NCBI RefSeq assembly: GCF_021283545.2
Contig: NZ_CP128540.1
Span: 4,561,501-4,625,500 of the forward strand
DNA length: 64,000 bases
Reading direction: 5' to 3'
Source: Pseudomonas alloputida
GTDB taxonomy: Bacteria; Pseudomonadota; Gammaproteobacteria; Pseudomonadales; Pseudomonadaceae
The notes under the pieces were generated by a model. It was given only the letters and a program-made list of their open reading frames with translations, did no database searches and was not told the origin of the DNA. How positions within the stretch are numbered: the first letter of the stretch is position 1; each line of letters begins with the position of its first letter. The position numbers were made by a program, and so were the translations under genes. Shown here piece by piece: positions 1 to 9,800 of this stretch.

Positions 1-34
1 GAATGGACTGTTCGCTGAGTCAAAACAGACGAAT

Positions 35-408
35 TTGCTTCTTGCTTCTTGCTTCTTGCTTCTTGGATGTGGGCATTCACACCGAGTAGGTATTCATTCA
101 CGCAGGTGGCGCATAGTCACCTTTCCGCCCTTACGGCGGGTCCCTTTTTGTCGTGGCAAAAAGGAACCAAAAACCGTCGGCTCCCATCATCCGGCCCCTG
201 CGCTACGCTCCGGGGTCCCCTCGCTCCGGGCTTGCTCCCGGGAGGACCGCGCTGCAGGCCCCATCCTGGGGCCCAGCGCTTGACGGGCATCCATGCCCGT
301 CACCTCCCTCCGCAAGCCCTGCGCTCGGCCTCCTGAAGTCGCAATCTGCGTCGCCTGAACTACCGCGCACTTAGAAGCAAAAGCAAAAGCAACGGCAACG
401 GCAACGGC
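35..408. repeat. Module bounded by simple tandem repeats
   Basis: Four perfect copies of TTGCTTC (35-62) mark the left end. Hexamer repeats AGCAAA, AGCAAC and GGCAAC (376-408), preceded by GAAGCAA (374-380), mark the right end. GAAGCAA is the exact reverse complement of TTGCTTC, so the ends form imperfect inverted repeats. Inside is a hairpin, CCTTTTTG (143-150) with CAAAAAGG (157-164). I infer that this is a dispersed non-coding element; similar AAAAGGAACCAAAA blocks are familiar from Pseudomonas intergenic regions. Confidence 0.5.
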
Positions 409-494
409 TCTGTCAGAGCAGACATTTCGCCATTAAACAGCGGCATGAATTATCCGGCGATTAGGCCCGCGACCCAAATGCATACTTTCAGGCA

Positions 495-530
495 TAAAAA
501 AATACCGCACTGTCACCAGTGCGGTATTTT
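495..530 (-). terminator. Rho-independent terminator of asd
   Basis: Stem AATACCGCACTG (501-512), loop TCAC, stem CAGTGCGGTATT (517-528). A run of A on the left gives a U-tract on the minus strand, so asd transcription should stop here. A short T run on the right makes it potentially bidirectional. Confidence 0.85.
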
Positions 531-549
531 TCAGGTGAAGCCTGAACGA

Positions 550-1662
550 TCAACGCTCCAGCAGAATCCGCAACATGCGGCGCAGCGGTTCGGCGGCGCC
601 CCACAGCAGCTGGTCACCCACGGTGAACGCGCCCAGGTACTGCGACCCCATGTTCAGCTTGCGCAGACGGCCAACCGGGATGTTCAGGGTGCCGGTAACC
701 TTGGTCGGGGTCAGCTCCTGCATGCTGATTTCACGCTGGTTCGGCACCAGCTTCACCCAAGGGTTGTGCTGGCTGATCATGCCTTCGATGTCGGCGATCG
801 GCACGTCCTTGTTCAGCTTGATGGTCAGCGCCTGGCTGTGGCAGCGCATGGCGCCAATGCGCACACAGATGCCGTCGACCGGGATCGGGCTCTTGAAGCG
901 ACCGAGGATCTTGTTGGTTTCGGCCTGGGCCTTCCACTCTTCGCGGCTCTGACCGTTCGGCAGTTCCTTGTCGATCCATGGGATCAGGCTGCCCGCCAGC
1001 GGCACGCCGAAGTTCTCGGTCGGGAACGCTTCGCTGCGCATGGTCTCGGCAACCTTGCGGTCGATATCGAGAATGGCGCTGGCCGGGTTGGCCAGGTCAT
1101 CGGCCACTGCCGCGTGGGTAGCACCCATCTGCTTGATCAGCTCGCGCATGTTCTGCGCGCCGGCACCCGAAGCCGCCTGGTAGGTCATGGCGCTCATCCA
1201 CTCGACCAGACCGGCCTCGAACAGGCCACCCAGGCCCATCAGCATCAGACTGACGGTGCAGTTGCCACCGATGTAGTTCTTGGTACCGGCATCCAGCTGC
1301 TGGTCGATGACCTTGCGGTTGACCGGGTCGAGGATGATCACCGCGTCATCCTGCATGCGCAGGGACGAAGCGGCGTCGATCCAGTAACCCTGCCAGCCGG
1401 CTTCACGCAGCTTGGGGAAGACCTCGTTGGTGTAGTCGCCACCCTGGCAGGTCAGGATCACGTCGAGGGTCTTGAGTTCTTCAATCGAATAAGCGTCCTT
1501 GAGGGGCGCTGTATCCTTGCCCACGTTCGGACCCTGGCCACCAACATTGGAGGTAGTGAAGAACACCGGCTCGATAAGGTCGAAATCCTGCTCCTCCAGC
1601 ATCCGCTGCATGAGCACGGAACCGACCATACCGCGCCAACCGATCAGACCTACACGTTTCAT
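550..1662 (-). CDS. asd: Aspartate-semialdehyde dehydrogenase
   Basis: Reduces aspartyl-4-phosphate to aspartate-4-semialdehyde with NADPH, the branch point to lysine/diaminopimelate, threonine and methionine. The 370-residue protein has the usual length of the Gram-negative Asd type. It starts with the Rossmann segment [14 protein letters not shown] and carries the catalytic cysteine in GGNCTVSLM at residue 135, as in E. coli. It lies 63 bp downstream of leuB on the same strand and ends at a strong terminator, so it may be the last gene of the leu transcript or have its own promoter. Identification is secure; the regulation is inferred. Confidence 0.97.
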   Translation of the reverse strand: MKRVGLIGWRGMVGSVLMQRMLEEQDFDLIEPVFFTTSNVGGQGPNVGKDTAPLKDAYSIEELKTLDVILTCQGGDYTNEVFPKLREAGWQGYWIDAASSLRMQDDAVIILDPVNRKVIDQQLDAGTKNYIGGNCTVSLMLMGLGGLFEAGLVEWMSAMTYQAASGAGAQNMRELIKQMGATHAAVADDLANPASAILDIDRKVAETMRSEAFPTENFGVPLAGSLIPWIDKELPNGQSREEWKAQAETNKILGRFKSPIPVDGICVRIGAMRCHSQALTIKLNKDVPIADIEGMISQHNPWVKLVPNQREISMQELTPTKVTGTLNIPVGRLRKLNMGSQYLGAFTVGDQLLWGAAEPLRRMLRILLER

Positions 1663-1725
1663 CGCAACTACACCTTTGCTAAAAGTGGGCCGCCACCGGG
1701 AATTTTGGGGGGCGGGCCAGAGAGA

Positions 1726-2808
1726 TTACAGATTCCGCAGCGCTGCGACTACTGCGTCGCCCATTTCCTGCGTACCAACTTTGCGGCAGCCTTCCGAGAA
1801 GATGTCGCCGGTACGCAGCCCCTGGTCCAGAACCAGGCTCACGGCCTTCTCGATCGCCTCGGCGGCAGCCGACTGATTGAAGCTGTAACGCAACATCATC
1901 GACACCGACAGGATGGTCGCCAGTGGGTTGGCGATGCCAAGGCCGGCGATGTCCGGTGCCGAGCCGTGGCAAGGCTCGTACATGCCTTTGTTGTCGGCAT
2001 CCAGGGACGCCGAAGGCAGCATGCCGATGGAACCGGTCAACATGGAAGCTTCATCCGACAGAATGTCACCGAACATGTTGTCGGTCACCATCACGTCGAA
2101 CTGTTTGGGGGCACGCACCAGCTGCATGGCAGCGTTGTCGACGTACATGTGGCTCAGTTCCACGTCCGGGTAGTCCTTGGCCACGTCTTCGACCACTTCA
2201 CGCCACAGCTGGCTGGAGGCCAGAACGTTGGCCTTGTCCACCGAGCACAGCTTCTTGCCGCGCACGCGGGCCATGTCGAAGCCGACACGGGCAATGCGGC
2301 GCACTTCGCTTTCGCTGTACGGCAGGGTGTCGTAGGCCTGGCGTTCGCCACCTTCCAGCTCGCGCTGGCCACGCGGGGCACCGAAGTAGATGCCGCCGGT
2401 CAGCTCACGGACAATGAGGATGTCCAGGCCCGACACGATTTCCGGCTTCAGCGACGAGGCATCGGCCAGTTGCGGGTAAAGGATGGCCGGGCGCAGGTTG
2501 GCGAACAGGCCCAGTTGCGAGCGGATCTTCAGCAGGCCGCGCTCCGGGCGAATGTCTCGCTCGATCTTGTCCCACTTCGGCCCGCCCACAGCCCCCAGCA
2601 GCACTGCATCGGCCTTGCGCGCACGCTCCAGGGTTTCGTCGGCCAGCGGCACACCGTGCTTGTCGATGGCGGCACCGCCAATCACGTCGTGCGCCAGGCT
2701 GAAGCCGAGCTGGAACTTGTCGTTGGCCAGCTCCAGTACCTTGACTGCCTCGGCCATGATTTCCGGGCCGATACCGTCACCTGGGAGAATCAGAATCTGC
2801 TTGCTCAT
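1726..2808 (-). CDS. leuB: 3-isopropylmalate dehydrogenase
   Basis: Oxidative decarboxylation of 3-isopropylmalate to 2-oxoisocaproate, the third step of leucine synthesis. The 360 residues start [16 protein letters not shown] and show the beta-decarboxylating dehydrogenase signature, with the substrate/metal segment around [15 protein letters not shown] chose the ATG at 2806-2808 because GAGGAAA precedes it at good spacing; an in-frame start 33 nt upstream would add an unconserved tail. It follows a methyltransferase gene and shares the strand with leuC and leuD. Confidence 0.97.
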   Translation of the reverse strand: MSKQILILPGDGIGPEIMAEAVKVLELANDKFQLGFSLAHDVIGGAAIDKHGVPLADETLERARKADAVLLGAVGGPKWDKIERDIRPERGLLKIRSQLGLFANLRPAILYPQLADASSLKPEIVSGLDILIVRELTGGIYFGAPRGQRELEGGERQAYDTLPYSESEVRRIARVGFDMARVRGKKLCSVDKANVLASSQLWREVVEDVAKDYPDVELSHMYVDNAAMQLVRAPKQFDVMVTDNMFGDILSDEASMLTGSIGMLPSASLDADNKGMYEPCHGSAPDIAGLGIANPLATILSVSMMLRYSFNQSAAAEAIEKAVSLVLDQGLRTGDIFSEGCRKVGTQEMGDAVVAALRNL

Positions 2809-2862
2809 GCTTTCCTCTATCCATTCACGCGGCGTGGCCAAGCGGGCCCCACCGAAAAGTGC

Positions 2863-3627
2863 TTAACGCTCGGCCCACAACACCAGCACATCGGTGCTGA
2901 ACGAGCCGTCGGCCTCGATCTGGTAATACTGCCGTACTTCTTCGCCCATGGCTTGCTGCAATTGGCGGATGGCCACGCGCATCGGCTCGGGGGTGCGCAT
3001 GCGCTCAACCCAGGTGCTCCACTCCAGGCGCAACGTTTGGCGGGTGTGGCTGCGCACGTGCAGGCCGGCTTCGCTGACCTGGCGTTGCCACTCGGCGGCG
3101 GAGTAGTCGCGCACGTGGCTGGTGTCGCGCAGCACTTCGACCGTTTGCAGGTAAGTGTCGAGCAGCGGGCTGCCCGGCGACATCACGTCGATGAACGCCG
3201 CCACACCACCTGGCTTGAGCACCCGGCGCACCTCGCGCAGAGCCAGGCCCAGGTCGCTCCAGTGGTGGGCCGAATAACGGCTGAAGACAAAGTCGAACGA
3301 AGCATCGGCGAACGGCAGGCGTTCGGCAGCGCCGCGTTCGGTCGTGATATTGGCCAGGCCACGCTCGGCGGCGGCGCTGGCGACCACGTCGAGCATGGAC
3401 TGCGAGAGGTCGTAGGCGACCACTTCGGCAACCAGCGGGGCGACGTGGAAGCTGACATGACCGGCACCGCAGCCCAGGTCCAGCACGCGGGCATGGGCCT
3501 GCCCTGCCAGCTCAGCCTGCAGCAGGGCGAATTCACTGCCTTGGGCGTGCACGGCGCTGCTGAGGTAGGCGCTGGCCTGCTCGCCGAACTGGCGTTGGAC
3601 CACATCGATGTGCTGGGTGCTGGTCAT
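2863..3627 (-). CDS. Class I SAM-dependent methyltransferase
   Basis: A 254-residue protein with motif I of class I methyltransferases, VLDLGCGAGHVSF (about residue 50), and a UbiE/Methyltransf_11-type core followed by a C-terminal region of about 80 residues. The substrate cannot be told from sequence. It sits between leuD and leuB, 54 bp upstream of leuB, and so is probably cotranscribed with the leucine genes, yet no methylation step belongs to leucine synthesis. The 118-bp gap to leuD contains a REP element. The family is certain, the function unknown. Confidence 0.88.
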   Translation of the reverse strand: MTSTQHIDVVQRQFGEQASAYLSSAVHAQGSEFALLQAELAGQAHARVLDLGCGAGHVSFHVAPLVAEVVAYDLSQSMLDVVASAAAERGLANITTERGAAERLPFADASFDFVFSRYSAHHWSDLGLALREVRRVLKPGGVAAFIDVMSPGSPLLDTYLQTVEVLRDTSHVRDYSAAEWQRQVSEAGLHVRSHTRQTLRLEWSTWVERMRTPEPMRVAIRQLQQAMGEEVRQYYQIEADGSFSTDVLVLWAER

Positions 3628-3658
3628 GTCTCGTTCCTTTAGATTTTTGTTGCCTGTG

Positions 3659-3728
3659 CCGGCCTCTTCGCGGGTAAACCCGCGCCTACAGCGACCGCGT
3701 AACTTTCTGTAGGAGCGAGGAGGCCCGC
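3659..3728. repeat. REP element between leuD and methyltransferase gene
   Basis: Contains the palindromic core GCGGGTAAACCCGC (3670-3683) and a degenerate inverted partner near 3711-3728. It resembles the roughly 35-bp REP of the P. putida group and is one of about ten REP sites in the window. It lies inside the probable leu operon and could affect stability of the 3' half of the mRNA. Confidence 0.75.
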
Positions 3729-3745
3729 ACTGTCACCTACGAACT

Positions 3746-4390
3746 TCAGGCATCACGGAACAGCCAAGGCTGGCTGGCGCGGTGCTTGGCTTCGAAGGCC
3801 TTGATCGCGTCGCTGTCCTGCAAGGTCAGGCCGATATCGTCCAGACCGTTGAGCAGGCAGTGCTTGCGGAACGCATCGATCTCGAAGTGCAGCACCTTGC
3901 CATCCGGGCGGGTCACCGCCTGCGCCTGCAGGTCGATGGTCAGCTGGTAGCCCGGGTTGGCTTCGACCTGCTTGAACAGCTCGTCGACTTCCTCATCGCT
4001 GAGAATGATCGGCAGCAAGCCGTTCTTGAAGCTGTTGTTGAAGAAAATGTCGGCAAAGCTCGGCGCAATGATGCTGCGGAAGCCGTACTCGTCCAGCGCC
4101 CAGGGGGCATGCTCACGGCTGGAGCCGCAACCAAAGTTTTCCCGCGCCAGCAACACGCTGGCACCTTGGTAGCGCGCGTGGTTGAGCACGAACTCTTCGT
4201 TGAGCGGGCGCTTGCTGTTGTCCTGGTAGGGCTGACCCACGTCCAGGTAACGCCACTCGTCGAACAGGTTCGGGCCAAAGCCAGTGCGCTTGATCGACTT
4301 CAAGAACTGCTTGGGGATGATCTGGTCGGTGTCGACGTTGGCACGGTCCAACGGTGCGACGATGCCAGTGTGCTGGGTAAAGGCTTTCAT
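3746..4390 (-). CDS. leuD: 3-isopropylmalate dehydratase small subunit
   Basis: With LeuC, isomerises 2-isopropylmalate to 3-isopropylmalate. At 214 residues it has normal length. It contains the swivel-domain segments [16 protein letters not shown] and [16 protein letters not shown] that form the substrate pocket of the aconitase family. Its ATG overlaps the leuC stop by 4 nt (4387-4390), the usual sign of translational coupling of the two subunits. Confidence 0.97.
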   Translation of the reverse strand: MKAFTQHTGIVAPLDRANVDTDQIIPKQFLKSIKRTGFGPNLFDEWRYLDVGQPYQDNSKRPLNEEFVLNHARYQGASVLLARENFGCGSSREHAPWALDEYGFRSIIAPSFADIFFNNSFKNGLLPIILSDEEVDELFKQVEANPGYQLTIDLQAQAVTRPDGKVLHFEIDAFRKHCLLNGLDDIGLTLQDSDAIKAFEAKHRASQPWLFRDA

Positions 4391-5820
4391 GCTGCGCTCC
4401 CTTGGATCAACTCGCGGACATCGATGAAGTGGCCCGCTACAGCAGCAGCGGCGGCCATGGCCGGACTGACCAGGTGGGTACGGCCACCGGCGCCCTGACG
4501 GCCTTCGAAGTTGCGGTTGGAGGTGGACGCACAGTGCTCGCCGCTTTCAAGGCGGTCCGGGTTCATCGCCAGGCACATCGAGCAGCCTGGTTCACGCCAT
4601 TCGAAACCGGCTTCGAGGAAGATCTTGTCCAGGCCCTCACGCTCGGCCTGGGCCTTGACCAGACCGGAACCTGGCACGACGATGGCTTGCTTGACGCTGG
4701 CGGCCACCTTGCGGCCCTTGGCGATTTCCGCCGCAGCGCGCAGGTCCTCGATTCGCGAGTTGGTGCACGAGCCGATGAACACACGGTCCAGCTTGATGTC
4801 GGTGATCGCCTGGTTGGCGGTCAGACCCATGTACTTCAAGGCACGCTCGATCGAACCACGCTTGACCAGGTCGGTTTCGGCAGCCGGATCCGGTACGCGC
4901 TGGTCGACGGCCAGGACCATCTCGGGCGAAGTGCCCCAGCTGACCTGTGGCTTGATCTGGCTGGCATCCAGCTCGACCACGGTGTCGAATACGGCATCGT
5001 CATCCGACACCAGGTCTTTCCACGACTCGACCGCTTGCTTCCACTGCTCGCCCTTCGGCGCGTACGGGCGCCCTTCGACGTAGGCAACGGTAGTGGCATC
5101 GGTTGCCACCAGGCCCACGCGGGCGCCGGCTTCGATGGACATGTTGCAGATGGTCATGCGGCCTTCCATCGACAATTCGCGAATGGCACTGCCTGCGAAT
5201 TCCATGGCGTGACCGTTGCCACCGGCGGTGCCGATCTTGCCGATCACGGCCAGCACGATATCCTTGGCGGTGACGCCGGCAGGCAATTGGCCTTCCACGC
5301 GCACCAGCATGTTCTTCATCTTCTTGGCGACCAGGCACTGGGTGGCGAGCACGTGCTCGACCTCGGAAGTGCCGATGCCATGGGCCAAGGCACCGAAGGC
5401 GCCGTGAGTGGAGGTGTGCGAGTCACCGCAGACCACGGTCATGCCCGGCAAGGTGGCGCCCTGCTCCGGGCTGATGACGTGGACGATGCCCTGGCGCTCG
5501 TCATTCATCTTGAATTCGACGATGCCGTATTCGTCACAGTTCTCGTCGAGGGTCTGCACCTGCAGGCGCGACACCTGGTCGACGATCGCCTCGATACCGC
5601 CCTTGCGCTCTGGCGTGGTCGGCACGTTGTGGTCGGGCGTGGCGATGTTGGCGTCGATACGCCATGGCTTGCGGTTGGCCAGGCGCAGGCCTTCGAAGGC
5701 CTGGGGCGACGTCACTTCGTGGATGATGTGGCGGTCGATGTAGATCAGGGACGAGCCGTCATCACGGCGCTTGACCTCATGGGCTTCCCAGAGTTTGTCG
5801 TAGAGCGTTTTGCCAGCCAT
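4387..5820 (-). CDS. leuC: 3-isopropylmalate dehydratase large subunit
   Basis: Catalytic, 4Fe-4S-bearing subunit of isopropylmalate isomerase. The 477 residues contain the cluster ligands in GSCTNSR and [10 protein letters not shown] chose the ATG at 5818-5820 ([11 protein letters not shown]) because GAGGAA lies 8 nt upstream; an ATG 15 nt earlier has no comparable site. It is first in the leuC-leuD-methyltransferase-leuB order and divergent from a LysR gene. A plausible promoter is TTGAGT, 17 bp, TAGCAT at 5878-5906 (minus strand), whose -35 lies inside a LysR-type dyad. Confidence 0.97.
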   Translation of the reverse strand: MAGKTLYDKLWEAHEVKRRDDGSSLIYIDRHIIHEVTSPQAFEGLRLANRKPWRIDANIATPDHNVPTTPERKGGIEAIVDQVSRLQVQTLDENCDEYGIVEFKMNDERQGIVHVISPEQGATLPGMTVVCGDSHTSTHGAFGALAHGIGTSEVEHVLATQCLVAKKMKNMLVRVEGQLPAGVTAKDIVLAVIGKIGTAGGNGHAMEFAGSAIRELSMEGRMTICNMSIEAGARVGLVATDATTVAYVEGRPYAPKGEQWKQAVESWKDLVSDDDAVFDTVVELDASQIKPQVSWGTSPEMVLAVDQRVPDPAAETDLVKRGSIERALKYMGLTANQAITDIKLDRVFIGSCTNSRIEDLRAAAEIAKGRKVAASVKQAIVVPGSGLVKAQAEREGLDKIFLEAGFEWREPGCSMCLAMNPDRLESGEHCASTSNRNFEGRQGAGGRTHLVSPAMAAAAAVAGHFIDVRELIQGSAA

Positions 5821-5877
5821 CAGACTGTTCCTCATCAGCGTCTTTCTATGCCAAAGACCCCTTGGCTTGTACGGACG

Positions 5878-5906
5878 ATGCTAGGGGGTTAGATTGAATA
5901 ACTCAA
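5878..5906 (-). promoter_or_regulatory. Probable leuC promoter
   Basis: Minus strand: -35 TTGAGT (plus 5901-5906), 17-bp spacer, -10 TAGCAT (plus 5878-5883). The -35 falls within the TGAAT-N7-ATTCA dyad, so the divergent LysR protein could directly affect polymerase binding. Predicted from sequence only. Confidence 0.5.
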
Positions 5907-5911
5907 ATTCA
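5895..5911. promoter_or_regulatory. LysR-type operator dyad
   Basis: TGAAT-AACTCAA-ATTCA, a perfect 5-bp inverted repeat with 7-bp spacing that contains the T-N11-A core typical of LysR regulators. It lies between leuC and the divergent lysR-family gene and overlaps the predicted promoters of both. Confidence 0.55.
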
Positions 5912-5951
5912 TAATTTTTATGCTTTGGATAACCCAAAGGAATACGACACC

Positions 5952-6830
5952 ATGGACCTGGCCAACCTCAGTGCCTTCATCGCCATTGCCGAAACCGGCA
6001 GCTTTTCCGGCGCAGCCGAACGCCTGTTCCTGACCCAGCCGGCCATCAGCAAACGCATCGCCGGCCTGGAGCAGCAACTGGACGTGCGCCTGTTCGACCG
6101 CCTGGGCCGCGAGGTGACCCTGACTGAAGCCGGGCGCGCACTGCTGCCGCGTGCGTACCAGATCCTCAACGTCCTGGATGATACCCGACGGGCGCTGACC
6201 AATCTGACCGGGGCCGTGAGCGGTCGCCTGACCCTGGCCACCAGCCACCACATCGGCCTGCACCGCCTGCCCCCGTTGTTACGGGTTTTCACCCGCCAGT
6301 ACCCGGCAGTAGCACTGGATATTCAGTTCATGGATTCGGAACAGGCCTACGACGAGATTCTGCATGGCCGCGCCGAAATCGCCGTTATCACCCTGGCGCC
6401 CGAGCCGCACCATTTGGTCAAGGCCGTGCCGGTGTGGGACGACGCCCTGGACTTCGTCGCCGCCCCCGAGCACCCGCTGGCCAACAACCAGTCGGTCAGC
6501 CTGGCTGACATCGCCCGCCACCCGGCGGTATTTCCCGGCGGCAACACCTTTACCCACCATATTGTCCAGCGCCTGTTCGAAAGCCAGGGCTTGACGCCGA
6601 ACATCGCCATGAGCACCAACTACCTGGAAACCATCAAGATGATGGTGTCGATCGGCCTGGCCTGGAGCGTGCTGCCACGCACCATGCTCGACGAACAGGT
6701 TGCACCCATCGCTTTACCCGGCATACAGCTGTCGCGCCAGCTAGGCTACATTCTGCACACGGAGCGTACGCTATCGAATGCGGCCAGGGCATTCATGGCC
6801 CTGCTCGACAGCCACTCAGGGCCCACCTGA
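5952..6830 (+). CDS. LysR-family transcriptional regulator
   Basis: A 292-residue protein with an N-terminal winged helix-turn-helix (MDLANLSAFIAIAETGSFSG to about residue 60) and a C-terminal periplasmic-binding-like effector domain. The ATG at 5952 is preceded by AAGGAA and matches the family start; a TTG 27 nt earlier is in frame but unlikely. It is divergent from leuC with a 131-bp shared region holding a LysR dyad, so it probably controls leuCDB and itself. A role as leucine-pathway regulator is inferred from position; the effector is unknown. Confidence 0.92.
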   Translation: MDLANLSAFIAIAETGSFSGAAERLFLTQPAISKRIAGLEQQLDVRLFDRLGREVTLTEAGRALLPRAYQILNVLDDTRRALTNLTGAVSGRLTLATSHHIGLHRLPPLLRVFTRQYPAVALDIQFMDSEQAYDEILHGRAEIAVITLAPEPHHLVKAVPVWDDALDFVAAPEHPLANNQSVSLADIARHPAVFPGGNTFTHHIVQRLFESQGLTPNIAMSTNYLETIKMMVSIGLAWSVLPRTMLDEQVAPIALPGIQLSRQLGYILHTERTLSNAARAFMALLDSHSGPT

Positions 6831-6891
6831 CCGGCTGTCAGCCAGCTATTCGTATTCCAAGGACACGTCATACGCCACAGGTCTGGTACCA

Positions 6892-9800
6892 ATGCCCAAA
6901 TCAGCAAACCGCTTTTTGCGCCTGCCGCGAATACCCGCAGCTGATCCCCAGGAGTCCGAGCAGGCCTGGCAGAACGCCCCGCAACTGCTGGCAGCGCTCA
7001 ACGGTGCGCACCTGGGTGCCTGGCTATGGGATATCGAAAGCGGCAGGGTTAGTTGGTCGCGGGGCACCCAGGCCCTGTTCGGTTTCGATCCACAGCGGCC
7101 ACTGCCCGCCGATATCGATTACCTCGACCTGCTGCCCGAGGAGGATCGCGCCCGCACGCGCCAGGTGTTCCAGGCGGTGGTCAATGGCGAGCCGGTGGAG
7201 CAAGCCATGCGCCACCGTATCCGCTGGCCGGACGGCAGCCTGCACTGGCTGGAGATCAACGGCAGCCTGACCCACGACCCGCACGGCCGACCGCAGATGA
7301 TCGGCGTGATCCGCGAGATCACCCGCCAGCGCGAACGGGAAACGGCGCTGATCAATTCGGAAAAGCGCTTCGCCACGCTGTTTCACCTGAGCCCCAACGC
7401 CATTTTGCTGACCCGCCGCCGCGATGGCATGATCTTCGAGGTCAACCAGCACTTCGAAGACATGTTCGGCTGGCCCGGCAGCCAGGTGATCGGCAAGACC
7501 AGCCTGGAACTGGGCCTGTGGGTCAACCCCGAACAGCGCCACCAGATAGTGGAGTCGACCCGTGCCAACGGCGGCCCGCTGATCATGGAGGTGCAATTCC
7601 GCGCAACCAGCGGCAAGGTGCATGACGGCATCCTGTGCACCCAGGGCATCGAGCTGGAAGGCGTGACTTTCCTGATCAGTACATTCGTCGACACCACCGA
7701 ACGCAAGCGTGCCGAGCAGGCCCTGAAGGACAGCCAGGAGCGCCTGGACCTGGCCCTGGACTCGGCGCAACTTGGCACCTGGGACTGGCACATCCCAAGC
7801 GGCATGCTCTACGGCTCGGCCCGCGCCGCGCAGCTGCATGGCTTGCCGCCCATCCCCTTTCATGAATCGTTCGATGCGTTCTTCGAGGGCGTGCCGGAGC
7901 ACGAGCGCAACTCGATGCGACAAGCCTACCGTAGCCTGCGCGAAGGGCCCGCCGGCAACTATCAGATCACCTACCGGGTGCAGCTGGAAAACGGCACTTC
8001 ACGCTACATCGAAAGCCGCGCGCGGCTGTACCGCGACGACCAGGGCATCCCCCTGCGCATGGCGGGCACCTTGCTCGACATCACCGATCAGGTGGAGCGC
8101 GAACAACGCCTGAGCGCCTCGGAAGAGAAGTTTGCCAGCCTGTTCCAGGTCAGCCCCGACCCGATCTGCGTCACACGCCAGGACACTGGCCAGTTCATCG
8201 AGATCAATCCGGCGTTCACCCAGACCTTCGGCTGGAGCAGCGCGCAGGTGCTTGGGCGTACCGCCGAGGAAATCGGCCTGTGGGCCGAGTCCGTCGAGCG
8301 CGCGAAACGTATCGAGCAGGTGATCCGCGAACAGGCCTTGAGTAACGTCGCCGTGGTACTCAACCACCGCAATGGCGACCCGCTGACCTGTGTGATTTCC
8401 AGCCGCCTGATCACCGTCGACGACCAGCCCTGCAGCGTGACCACCCTGCGCGACATCACCCAGCAACAACGCGCCGAAGCCGCGCTGAAGTCCAGCGAGG
8501 AGAAGTTCGCCAAGGCCTTCCACTCCAGCCCCGACGCCATCACCATCACCGAACGCCACAGCGGCCGCTACCTGGAGGTCAACGACGGCTTCTGCCGCCT
8601 GACCGGCTACAGCACTGATGAAGTGATCGGCCACACGGTGTATGAGATCGGCATCTGGGCCGACGACAAGCAGCGCAGCGCGCTGCTGGCCGAGTTGCGC
8701 GAGCGCGGCCGGGTACACCACCGCGAGATGCTCGGGCGCAACAAGCGTGGCGATATCCTCACGGTCGAGGTTTCGGTGGAACCGATCACCCTCAACGAAG
8801 TGGATTGCCTGCTGCTGACCGCCCGCGACGTCAGCCAGCTGAAGAACGCCCAGGCGCAGATACGCCACCTGGCCTATCACGACCCGCTGACCAACCTGCC
8901 CAACCGCGCCTTGCTGATGGACCGCCTGAGCCAGCAGATCGCCCTGCTCAAGCGCCATAACCTGCGTGGCGCCCTGCTGTTCCTCGACCTCGACCACTTC
9001 AAGCACATCAACGACTCGCTGGGCCACCCGGTGGGCGACACCGTGCTGAAGATCATCACCGCCCGCCTTGAGGCCAGCGTGCGCCTGGAGGACACCGTGG
9101 CGCGTCTGGGGGGCGACGAATTCGTGGTGCTGCTTAGCGGCCTGGAAGGGAGCCGCGAACACGTTGAAGAGAAAGTGCGCGAGCTGGCCGACACCCTGCG
9201 CGAACTGCTGGCCGAGCCAATGTCACTGGATGGCCAGCGCCTGCAGGTAACGCCCAGCATCGGCGTGGCGCTGATCCCCGACCACGGCACCACACCGGCC
9301 GACCTGCTCAAACGTGCCGATATCGCCCTGTACCGGGCCAAGGACTCCGGTCGCAACACCACCCAGCTGTTTCACACCACCATGCAGAAGGCCGCCAGCG
9401 AGCGCCTGCGCATGGAAAACGACCTGCGCCTGGCCCTGGCCCGTGGCGAGCTGGCACTGCACTTCCAGCCGCAGGTGGATGCCCGCGACAACCGCATCGT
9501 CGGTGCCGAAGTACTGTTGCGCTGGCACCACCCGCAACTGGGTCAGCAACCGCCCTCGCAGTTCATCCAGGTACTGGAAGAAAGTGGCCTGATCCTTGAA
9601 GTTGGCAGCTGGATTCTCGACGAAGCCTGCGACGCCTGCGCCCGCATGCTGACCGACGGGCTGATCGACGCTGATGATTTCAACCTGTGCGTGAACATAA
9701 GCCCGCGACAGTTCCGCCAGAACGACTTTGTCGGGCGGGTGCTGCGCAGCCTGGACGATTACCGCCTGCCGCGGCAGATGCTGACGCTGGAAATCACAGA

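Larger units (their letters stand above)
1..549. other. Non-coding left edge
   Basis: No convincing gene is seen here. Short open frames exist but have no ribosome-binding site and read as low-complexity translations. The stretch holds a repeat-bounded module (about 35-408) and the asd terminator (about 495-530). In Pseudomonas an Asd-like paralogue and fimV usually follow asd; neither is visible before the window edge. Confidence 0.6.

Noticed and set aside
35..374. Three short open frames at the left edge
   Set aside because: They overlap one another in different frames over a repeat-rich module and have no ribosome-binding sites.
445..3642. Very long open frame on the plus strand opposite asd, leuB and the methyltransferase
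   Set aside because: It is the antisense of three conserved genes. High GC removes stop codons from that frame. The translation is His/Gln/Val/Leu-rich with no known motif and no ribosome-binding site.
4402..5892. Long plus-strand frame opposite leuC
   Set aside because: Antisense of the conserved leuC gene; no motif.
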